From contig WHSP01000029.1 in the NCBI GenBank assembly GCA_009380025.1, forward strand, positions 1 to 36,412: a stretch of DNA of 36,412 nt. The letters are read 5' to 3'. This document shows positions 27,481 through 34,202 of this stretch, in pieces; the first letter of the stretch is position 1; each line of letters starts with the position of its first letter. This stretch comes from Gemmatimonas sp. Its GTDB lineage: Bacteria > Gemmatimonadota > Gemmatimonadetes > Longimicrobiales > Longimicrobiaceae. The translations under genes and the position numbers were made by a program. Under the pieces are notes generated by a model. It made no database searches and was not told where the DNA came from. It was given only the letters and a program-made list of their open reading frames with translations.

Positions 27481-27905
27481 GACTCGACGATCTCGCGATC
27501 GCGACCGTGCTCCGCGAACCACTCTCGGATGTACTCTACCGCTGCACTCGTCGTAGTTCCGGGGCCGAACAGCCGGCCCACCCCCTGCTTCTGAAGCTCG
27601 GCGATGTCCTCCTCCGGTATGATCCCGCCCCCCGTGATCAGTACATGGTCGACGCCTTCCTGCTCGAGCAGTTCGCGCACGCGCGGGAAGAGCGTCATAT
27701 GAGCGCCCGAAAGGATCGACATCGCGACAACGTCGACGTCCTCCTGAATCGCGGCGCTGACGATCATCTCCGGCGTCTGGTGGAGCCCGGTATAGATCAC
27801 CTCCATGCCCGCATCACGCAGCGCGCTGGCAATCACCTTGGCGCCGCGGTCGTGGCCATCGAGTCCAGGCTTGGCAACCAGAACCCTGATCTTTCGCTCT
27901 TCCAT
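27477..27905 (-). CDS. Cobalamin-binding small subunit of an acyl-CoA mutase
   Basis: The 142-residue stand-alone B12 domain carries the base-off/His-on motif LDGHDRG (D16, H18, G21), SILSG and [11 protein letters not shown], which hold adenosylcobalamin. It corresponds to the C-terminal B12 domain of fused mutases, or to IcmB of two-part isobutyryl-CoA mutases. The partner large subunit is at 30348-32084, separated by two unrelated genes. It is coupled by overlap to the downstream carboxyltransferase. ATG at 27905; weak ribosome site. Confidence 0.92.
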   Translation of the reverse strand: MEERKIRVLVAKPGLDGHDRGAKVIASALRDAGMEVIYTGLHQTPEMIVSAAIQEDVDVVAMSILSGAHMTLFPRVRELLEQEGVDHVLITGGGIIPEEDIAELQKQGVGRLFGPGTTTSAAVEYIREWFAEHGRDREIVES

Positions 27906-28041
27906 CGCGAAACCCGTTCAGTTCGGAGGCATCTTCCGGAGCGGTAGCGATCTTCCCTCCTGCCCATCAGAAGCCTCGCGCCCGGCGGCGCAACTTACGT
28001 GCGGGCCCGAACGGGCGGCAACCTGACCACCGGCCGGCGCG

Positions 28042-28797
28042 TCAGGTCGTTCGGGACAGGACGAGGAGGCGTCCGGAAGTGTGGTCGAACGGTTCGAGGT
28101 CCCACCCGCCGAACCAATCGGTCGGTTCGAACCCGCAGCGTGCCAGAAGCACCTTCCACTCCGTAGCGCTCCGAACACGCACATGGTGGACCTTCTCGCC
28201 CGTGGAACCGTCGGTAGACCTCCAGTGGAGGGCGTCGTGACTGATTCCTTCGACGGCGTCGAATTCCCGTTCGACCCGGACGAGGTCGCCATCGGCTGTC
28301 TCCCACCAGTCACGCTCGACAAACAGCCTGGCGACCACATCGCGATGCATGGTGTCGACCAGGAGTCGACCGCCCGGCTTCAGGGCGTTGTGGACGCCGC
28401 GCAAGATGCGTTCATCCCCCTCATCGCTCCCGAAGTACCCGAGGCTGGAGAAGATGGAGATCGCGGCATCGAACTCGGAATCGAATCGAAGTTCGCGGAT
28501 GTCCTCCCGGACGAACTCCACCTCGACCCCGGCCTCCGTGGCCTCGCGCCAGGCGACACCGAGGAGGAATTCAGAGAGGTCGACGCCGGTCACGTCATAG
28601 CCATGACCAGCGAGCAGAATCGAATGTCGGCCCCATCCGCAGCCGACATCCAGAATCCGCCTGCACTCCGACCGTGGGAGGAGCTGCTCGATACCGTCGG
28701 TCTCGGCCGCAGTGCGCGCTTCGCTCAGAACCGGCCGGTAGATGCGGAGGAAGACTTCGTCGAAGTAGGAGGTCCACCAATCGTCCGTAGCTTCCAC
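28042..28797 (-). CDS. Class I SAM-dependent methyltransferase
   Basis: The 251-residue protein has the Rossmann SAM motif RILDVGCGWGRHS followed by GVDLSE and the motif IV/V region ISIFSSLGYF and GGRLLVDTM. No substrate can be named. The frame is open to 29043 through a repeat, but the GTG at 28797 (VEATDDWW) with GGAGG 6 bases upstream is clearly the start. It is one of two genes that split the mutase large- and small-subunit genes. Confidence 0.85.
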   Translation of the reverse strand: MEATDDWWTSYFDEVFLRIYRPVLSEARTAAETDGIEQLLPRSECRRILDVGCGWGRHSILLAGHGYDVTGVDLSEFLLGVAWREATEAGVEVEFVREDIRELRFDSEFDAAISIFSSLGYFGSDEGDERILRGVHNALKPGGRLLVDTMHRDVVARLFVERDWWETADGDLVRVEREFDAVEGISHDALHWRSTDGSTGEKVHHVRVRSATEWKVLLARCGFEPTDWFGGWDLEPFDHTSGRLLVLSRTT

Positions 28798-28844
28798 GCT
28801 ACACCTCCCCTCGGTGGTGAACCCATCGTAGACCCCCTGGGTGC

Positions 28845-28861
28845 GCGGGCGTCTCGCCCGC
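28845..28861. repeat. Palindromic GCGGGCG/CGCCCGC element
   Basis: GCGGGCG (28845-28851), loop TCT and CGCCCGC (28855-28861) make a perfect 7-bp hairpin, embedded in CCCTGGGTGCGCGGGCG-type sequence. The same style of short palindrome recurs between genes in other high-GC bacteria. It lies in the non-coding 28798-29071 gap next to dispersed-repeat copy B. Confidence 0.5.
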
Positions 28862-28915
28862 ACGGCACACGGCGTCCATCGGAAAAGAATGGCCGCGGTC
28901 GCAGAAGGCCCAATG

Positions 28916-29000
28916 GGCCGTTGATAAATCGCGCAGCTCTGCGTTACGCTTCCTCGCCCCTCCCTGCGGCTTACGAAAGTACGCCTCACTTGCGTCGAGC
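28916..29000. repeat. Dispersed repeat, copy B (inverted)
   Basis: Read on the minus strand it reproduces copy A (1-115): GTGAGGCGTAC, CCGCAGGGAG, GGCGAGGAAGC, ACGCAGAGCTGCGCGAT and TATCAACGGCC, in the same order, without the roughly 27-base insertion of copy A. It occupies the gap between the methyltransferase and hydrolase genes. The rest of 28798-29071 holds a small palindrome and no gene. Confidence 0.75.
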
Positions 29001-29071
29001 CTTCAGCCTCCGAAAAGGTGAAACCGCCCTGCCTCCCATTCACGCGGTGGCTAGGCGTTCAGGGGGGCACA

Positions 29072-30118
29072 TTACGACGGAAGCAGCCGTCGGAGCGCTT
29101 CGATAAACTGCTCCTGATGGGTTACGAGAGCAAAGTGACCCGCATCGTCGATAATCACGATTTCTTTGTCCGGAGCCGAGATCCTCTCGAAGTAAGCGAC
29201 GGCAGGCCTCGTGGGCGTTGAGATATCGTCGCGCCCTTGGATCACGTAGTACGGCACTTCGAAGGTCAAAGCAACCGTGGACAAGTTCTCGCGCACCTGA
29301 AAGGGCAAGAGCGCCCGCCCCGAGAACATCATCCCATTTTCGATGTCCTCGAGCTCCGCCGCCGACACCAAACCGGCGGGCAGGTCGCGTAACCGCGCGA
29401 GCCAAGCGGAGTCACTGGCATTGAAATGTTGCCTCAGAGACCGGGTGAATCCGAAGTACTGGGCGGTATCCGTTGGGTCTGGCTCGCCGATAGCCTCAAG
29501 TTCTCGCAACAGCTCCTGATCCCCCATTTCCTCGGATCTAGCCTTGAGGAAATCGAATTGCCAACGAACAGATTCCGCCCAACTCGAGATCTGGCCCGTG
29601 CCCACGTATGCCGAGAATAGGTCGGGCCGCCGAAGCACGGCTCCGGTGGCGATGGCGGTGCCCCATGAGTGTCCCAGAACAACAACGCCATTGCCCTCGA
29701 ACCGGTCTTTCAGGTCCTCCGCAAGTTCGATCGCATCCGTGACAAGCTGGTCCAACGTGGGAGGAGGTATTCCTTCTCGATATCTGCCGTACGTCTTTCC
29801 GGCGCCCCTCTGGTCCCATTGAACCAGAACGAAGTCACGCTCGTATGCGGCATATGTGTCAACGTGGGGCGACTGAACATCGCCGGGGCCTCCATGCAGC
29901 ACGAGCAGGACTGGGTTCCGGGTATCATCTCCACGGATCGTGATCCATTGATCGATACCGCCCACATTGAGGAAACGCGCTTCTTCGATCCGAGTGCCCG
30001 GGTCCACACTCGCGGCTGCTGGGATGACATCGGGATCAGCGTTGGCGCCCTGACATCCAGCGAGCCAGATCCCTGCGAGAGGAGCGAGATACCCAATAGC
30101 TGACCTTCGTGTCATCAT
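29072..30118 (-). CDS. Lipoprotein alpha/beta hydrolase (proline iminopeptidase-like)
   Basis: The 348-residue enzyme has an N-terminal lipoprotein signal (MTRR..., LAGC lipobox with C22), so it is probably anchored outside the inner membrane. The hydrolase fold shows the oxyanion HGGPG (75-79), WDQRGAGKT, nucleophile GHSWG (S151), acid GRDD (D298) and GHF (H328). This layout is that of proline iminopeptidase and epoxide-hydrolase-like peptidases; the substrate is unknown. Third codon positions look less G+C-biased than in neighbouring genes, which hints at acquisition. ATG pair at 30118 preceded by GAGAG. The 229-bp gap up to 30348 shows no gene. Confidence 0.85.
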   Translation of the reverse strand: MMTRRSAIGYLAPLAGIWLAGCQGANADPDVIPAAASVDPGTRIEEARFLNVGGIDQWITIRGDDTRNPVLLVLHGGPGDVQSPHVDTYAAYERDFVLVQWDQRGAGKTYGRYREGIPPPTLDQLVTDAIELAEDLKDRFEGNGVVVLGHSWGTAIATGAVLRRPDLFSAYVGTGQISSWAESVRWQFDFLKARSEEMGDQELLRELEAIGEPDPTDTAQYFGFTRSLRQHFNASDSAWLARLRDLPAGLVSAAELEDIENGMMFSGRALLPFQVRENLSTVALTFEVPYYVIQGRDDISTPTRPAVAYFERISAPDKEIVIIDDAGHFALVTHQEQFIEALRRLLPS

Positions 30119-30347
30119 GGTCTCTCTGAAAGAGCTGGTTTGTTTCGGGATCCTCAGCGGCCTACGGTGACCCGTCGGAAGCTATCGGAAGATGCCGCGG
30201 TCATTCCACTCACGCGGATGTCACCACGATCAAGGGAGCAGTTTGAGGGATCACCTTCGGTTCTGCTCTAAATCGGACGTCATGAAGGAGGGAACTGTTG
30301 CCTCGGAGCAACCCGTAGGGCGCCTAACAGGTAGCCAATAACCTCCC

Positions 30348-32084
30348 TCAGAAGAACACCGGCTCGCGATAGGCGCCGAAGATCTCTTCCATCGCGTGCC
30401 TAATCTCGTAGAGGGTGGCATAGGCGCGAACTGCGTCGAGCAGCGGTGGCAGGACATTGTTCCCATCCCGGGCGGCCGTGCGGAGCGCTTCGAGCGTGCG
30501 GGACACGTCCGCCTCGTCCCGGCGACGACGCATCGCGGCCATTCGTGCCCGCTGCCGGTCCTCCGTCTGCTCGGTGACCCGGAGGAGTGGGATCTCGAGC
30601 TCCTCGCCTTCGACAGTGAAGCCGTTGACCCCGACGATGACCCGATCGCTGGACTCGACCTCCTGCTGCTGGCGCTGGGCGGACCGCGCGATCTCACGTT
30701 GGAAGTACCCCATCTCGATCCCCGGCACTACGCCGCCCAGGCGCTCAACCTGAGTGAAGATCTCCTCCGCCTCCTCCTCCAGACGGTCGGTCAGCGCCTC
30801 GACATAGTAGGAGCCGGCCAGCGGATCGATCGTGTTGGGCACGCCGGTTTCGAAGGCGAGGATCTGCTGCGTCCGGAGGGCGATCTGGACCGCTTTCTCC
30901 GTGGGCAGCGCGAGCGTCTCGTCCATCGAGTTAGTGTGCAGTGACTGCGTTCCACCGAGTACGGCCGCCAGAGCCTGGTAGGCAACGCGAACGATGTTGT
31001 TCTCTGGCTGTTGCGCCGTCAGCGTCACGCCGGCCGTCTGCGAATGGGTCCGCAGACGCCACGACTCCGGATTCGTCGCCCCATACACCTCGCGCATCCG
31101 CTTCGCCCAGATCCGGCGACCCGCACGAAGCTTCGCGACCTCCTCGAAGAAATCGTTGTGGATATCCCAGAAGAAAGAGAGACGTGGAGCGAAGTCGTCG
31201 ACATCCAGGCCGCGGGCGATTCCACGCTCGACGTACTCGAAGCCGTTCCTGAGCGTGTAGGCCAGTTCCTGAGCGGCGGTCGCGCCGGCCTCGCGGATGT
31301 GGTAGCCGGAGATCGAGATCGGGTTGTACTTCGGCGCGTGCTCGGCGCACCACTGGAACATGTCGATGATCAGCCGCAGCGCCGGCTCCGGCGGATACAC
31401 CCAGGCATGCTGCGCCTGGTACTCCTTCAGGATGTCGTTCTGTACCGTCCCCCTGATCCTGTCCGGCGAGACCCCCTGCTTCTCCGCGGCCACGACATAG
31501 AAGGCGAAGAGGATGATCGCGGGTCCATTGATGGTCATCGAGACCGAGACCTCGTTCAGCGGGATGCCGTCGAAGAGCGTCTCCATGTCATCGAGCGAGG
31601 AGATGGCCACCCCGCATTTACCGACCTCGCCCAGCGAGCGGGGGTGGTCGGAGTCGTAGCCCATCAAGGTCGGGAAGTCGAAGGCGACGGAGAGACCGGT
31701 CTGCCCGCGCTCCAGTAGGAACTTGTAGCGGAGATTGGTCTCCTCGGCGGTGCCGAAGCCGGCGAACTGGCGCTTGGTCCAGAGCCGGGTCCGGTACATC
31801 GTCGTGTAGGGGCCGCGGGTGAAGGGGAACTCACCCGGTAAGCCGACCTGACGGTTATAGAAAGCGGCCTCTTCGGGAGCGACCCCGGGTCGATCGAGGG
31901 GAGTGTAGAGCGGTTCGACTTCGGCACCCGAGACGCTGGTGAACAGCGCGTCGCGCTTGGGTGTCCCGTCGTATCGCTCGTACCAGGCATCCAGCGCCTG
32001 CCGGAGGGCCTCCAGCTCCCTTGTTGTCGCTTTGATCTGCTCCAGCAATTCGGCCGGTGGATGATCCCGTTCCGCTATACTCAT
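30348..32084 (-). CDS. B12-dependent acyl-CoA mutase large subunit (isobutyryl-CoA mutase type)
   Basis: The 578-residue TIM-barrel catalytic subunit lacks the C-terminal B12 domain, which is encoded separately (27477-27905). Visible are TMYRTRLWTKRQFAGFGTAEETN (about 95-117), QNDILKEY (215-222), SGYHIREAG with H262, and the THSQTAGVTLTAQQPENN region. The residues that distinguish methylmalonyl-CoA mutase (Tyr89, Arg207) are here F107 and Q225, the pair reported for isobutyryl-CoA mutases. Carbon rearrangement of butyryl/isobutyryl-CoA or a related branched acyl-CoA is therefore more likely. The ATG overlaps the MeaB-type stop (ATGA). Confidence 0.88.
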   Translation of the reverse strand: MSIAERDHPPAELLEQIKATTRELEALRQALDAWYERYDGTPKRDALFTSVSGAEVEPLYTPLDRPGVAPEEAAFYNRQVGLPGEFPFTRGPYTTMYRTRLWTKRQFAGFGTAEETNLRYKFLLERGQTGLSVAFDFPTLMGYDSDHPRSLGEVGKCGVAISSLDDMETLFDGIPLNEVSVSMTINGPAIILFAFYVVAAEKQGVSPDRIRGTVQNDILKEYQAQHAWVYPPEPALRLIIDMFQWCAEHAPKYNPISISGYHIREAGATAAQELAYTLRNGFEYVERGIARGLDVDDFAPRLSFFWDIHNDFFEEVAKLRAGRRIWAKRMREVYGATNPESWRLRTHSQTAGVTLTAQQPENNIVRVAYQALAAVLGGTQSLHTNSMDETLALPTEKAVQIALRTQQILAFETGVPNTIDPLAGSYYVEALTDRLEEEAEEIFTQVERLGGVVPGIEMGYFQREIARSAQRQQQEVESSDRVIVGVNGFTVEGEELEIPLLRVTEQTEDRQRARMAAMRRRRDEADVSRTLEALRTAARDGNNVLPPLLDAVRAYATLYEIRHAMEEIFGAYREPVFF

Positions 32085-33166
32085 CGACCCTCATTAGCTT
32101 CTGGTCGGACCCCGAGTTCGCGCACGATCCGCGCCGCCACCGAATACGGTGATTCCCTTCCCGACTCGAGCTCCGGTAGCGCGTCCGCCAGGATCTCTTC
32201 ACCAGATCCGACCTTCCAGGCGAGACGCTTCAGCTCACGATCTACCGCCGCTCGCGTTCGCTCGATAAACCGCCGGTGCCGTCGCTGCGACAGCTCACCG
32301 CTCACTTCGAGGTACACCGCGTGGCGATCCAGGGTCTGAACGAGCTCGTCCAGCCCCTCGCCCGTGTTCGCAACGCTCTTCAGGACCGGGATCGCCCAAC
32401 CTCCCGATTCGTCAGCCGCCTCCTGCGCGCGGTTCCGCGCTGCCCGACCGACGCTCCGGAGGCTCACGCCGTGGTGCCCCGCCGCGGCTGGCTGTGTCTC
32501 GCCGAGCCGCATATGCAGCATGACCTCGAGCTCCCGGGCAAGGCGATCCGCGCCCGGTCGATCGGCCTTGTTGATGACGAATACATCCGCCACCTCCATC
32601 AGCCCCGCCTTCATTGCCTGGATCGAATCACCGGACTCGGGCACGAGCACGACCACCGTCGTATCGGCGCCTTCCGCGATGTCGAGCTCCGACTGGCCGA
32701 CCCCGACGGTCTCGAGGATCACACGATCGAAGCCGAACGCGTCGAGCAGGTCGGCGACCTCCTGGCTAGTCGTCGCGAGCCCCCCAAGGGACCCCCGGGT
32801 CGCCATCGAACGGATGAAGATTCCGGGGTCGGTGGAGAGCGAGTTCATCCGGATCCGGTCACCGAGCAGCGCGCCGCCGGTGAACGGTGAGCTCGGATCG
32901 ACAGCCACGATACCGACGCGCTCGTCTCGCGCCCGGAATCGGTTCGCGAGTTCGGTCGTGAGGGTCGACTTCCCGGCACCGGGGGGGCCCGTAATCCCCA
33001 CCCGCGTCGCGCGTCCAAGGTCAGAGTGGATCGCGTGCAGGACGTCCTCGAACCCGGGTCGAGTGTTCTCGACGAGCGAGATCGCTCGGGCCAGAGCCGT
33101 GCGCTGGCCTTCACGGAAACGCTCGAGAAGCTCCGTATTGTTCGGGGACTCGGAGCTGGGGACCAT
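32081..33166 (-). CDS. meaB: MeaB/ArgK-type G-protein chaperone of the mutase
   Basis: The 361-residue SIMIBI-class GTPase guards and reloads B12 in acyl-CoA mutases. Motifs: Walker A GPPGAGKST (60-68), DPSSPFTGGALLGDR (90-104), Walker B-type ETVGVGQSE (152-160) and base-recognition NKAD (199-202), followed by a C-terminal helical dimerisation region. It is translationally coupled to the mutase. If the mutase is isobutyryl-type, this is its dedicated partner (MeaI-like). First gene of the cluster; no convincing promoter or ribosome site was found upstream. Confidence 0.93.
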   Translation of the reverse strand: MVPSSESPNNTELLERFREGQRTALARAISLVENTRPGFEDVLHAIHSDLGRATRVGITGPPGAGKSTLTTELANRFRARDERVGIVAVDPSSPFTGGALLGDRIRMNSLSTDPGIFIRSMATRGSLGGLATTSQEVADLLDAFGFDRVILETVGVGQSELDIAEGADTTVVVLVPESGDSIQAMKAGLMEVADVFVINKADRPGADRLARELEVMLHMRLGETQPAAAGHHGVSLRSVGRAARNRAQEAADESGGWAIPVLKSVANTGEGLDELVQTLDRHAVYLEVSGELSQRRHRRFIERTRAAVDRELKRLAWKVGSGEEILADALPELESGRESPYSVAARIVRELGVRPEANEGR

Positions 33167-33263
33167 CGTGTAGTGCGTGGTGGCTAATACGGGCCGCTAG
33201 GCGTTCTACGCGACCTCGGTACTTCGTGTCAGAAGTCCGCCTATGTGGAAGTCGAAAGTGCCG

Positions 33264-33342
33264 GCGTCGTCCCCGCGAAAGCGGGGATCCAGCTGCTCAA
33301 TAGGCTCCCAGCCACTGGATTCCCGCGTTCGCGGGAATGACG
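33264..33342. repeat. Dispersed double-hairpin repeat
   Basis: Two hairpins, CCCCGC-GAAA-GCGGGG and ATTCCCGCG-TT-CGCGGGAAT, lie about 30 bases apart and are themselves arranged head to head (GATCCAG ... CTGGATT), so the whole element is an imperfect palindrome. Its outer ends are GTCGTCC and AATGACG. This is a very widespread intergenic repeat type, and it creates the spurious minus-strand frame with SFPRTRESS and LDPRFRGDD. Confidence 0.85.
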
Positions 33343-33769
33343 ATTCTGTTGACAAGCATACGTTGCCGTACTTCCGCCATCGGGTACTAATTGACTGCCG
33401 AATCATAGCTGGTACTGGAAACTGCACAAGGCGACGACGGCGTGGCTAATCGAGCAAGAACAAACGCAGAATCGTGGCCTCGTCTCTTGTGGGGTCAATT
33501 TTCGGAGGTGGGGTAGGCACAAAAGTTGGCACAAGAACGGACGAGCGAGGGGTGGGAGCGACTTACGGCTCGTAGGCCACGGGGTTGCACGAGACCGTCC
33601 CCGTGGTTGGAGCGACCCGAGAAACATCAATTTGTCGTTTCTTGTGCCTCTTGTGGCTATTCCGTCTCTGTTCGTCGACAACCGGGTGAGGCCGTTCCCC
33701 GGCCGATGTCGGCAACCGCTCGATCAGCTCATTTCTCCCCTCGGCGGGCAGGACGAGATTGAAGGCGTA
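33343..33769. other. Gene-poor spacer
   Basis: No gene is supported here. Base composition is more mixed than in the coding regions. An 8-bp inverted repeat CCACGGGG ... CCCCGTGG is present near 33578-33607. Short frames on both strands lack ribosome sites, domains or codon bias. It may be decayed mobile DNA, but I recognise no integrase or transposase remnant. Confidence 0.5.
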
Positions 33770-33997
33770 TTAGAGATCACCCGCGACGGGGGCCGGCCTA
33801 ACCGCACCTAACAATACCGCACCCCCACAGCCGTCACCCGCTCGGTCAGTCTCTCCGAACACCGGTGCGGCATCGGGACCGACGACCCGACCGCGAATCG
33901 AGCCGGGCTGCTGCGCGTGCGCCGACGTCGTGCCAAGCGCGGACGCGGCGACGCACAAACTGATCTGCCAGGCCACACGACTTGCCCTGTCGAACAT
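33770..33997 (-). CDS. Short secreted fragment with a carboxypeptidase-regulatory-like start
   Basis: From the ATG at 33997 (GGAGG 5 bases upstream) the frame gives 75 residues. They comprise a clear signal peptide (MFDRASRVAW, hydrophobic LCVAASALG, cleavage after AHA) and then QQPGSIRGRVVGPDAAPV. That is how many carboxypeptidase-regulatory-like or TonB-receptor-type proteins begin. After about residue 45 the similarity ends, and it stops without a barrel or domain. It looks like the truncated 5' end of a larger gene, i.e. a gene remnant, though a small secreted protein cannot be excluded. Confidence 0.45.
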   Translation of the reverse strand: MFDRASRVAWQISLCVAASALGTTSAHAQQPGSIRGRVVGPDAAPVFGETDRAGDGCGGAVLLGAVRPAPVAGDL

Positions 33998-34202
33998 TCT
34001 CGCCTCCGATGTCATTGTGTGAATGGATCGCATCAAGATCATCGGCGGGACAAACAGACACGTACGGGTCCGGTCACATGGGCGCCACGCTTGTGCGGCA
34101 ATTGGAAGACAAGGCGGATGAGGTAGTCCGGTCGCTCGCCGGCGGCACCGGCGGCGGAGATTGCGCCTTTGGGTCACCACTGCCGCCTGATGGGGTGGCC
34201 TT

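Noticed and set aside
30320-30345. Integron attC-like GCCTAAC/GTTAGGC sequences (also near 33798)
   Set aside because: Paired core sites at attC spacing and the internal stem are missing, and no integrase gene is present.
33206-33427. Minus-strand 73-residue frame with SFPRTRESS
   Set aside because: It is produced by the double-hairpin repeat and is a well-known false protein call.
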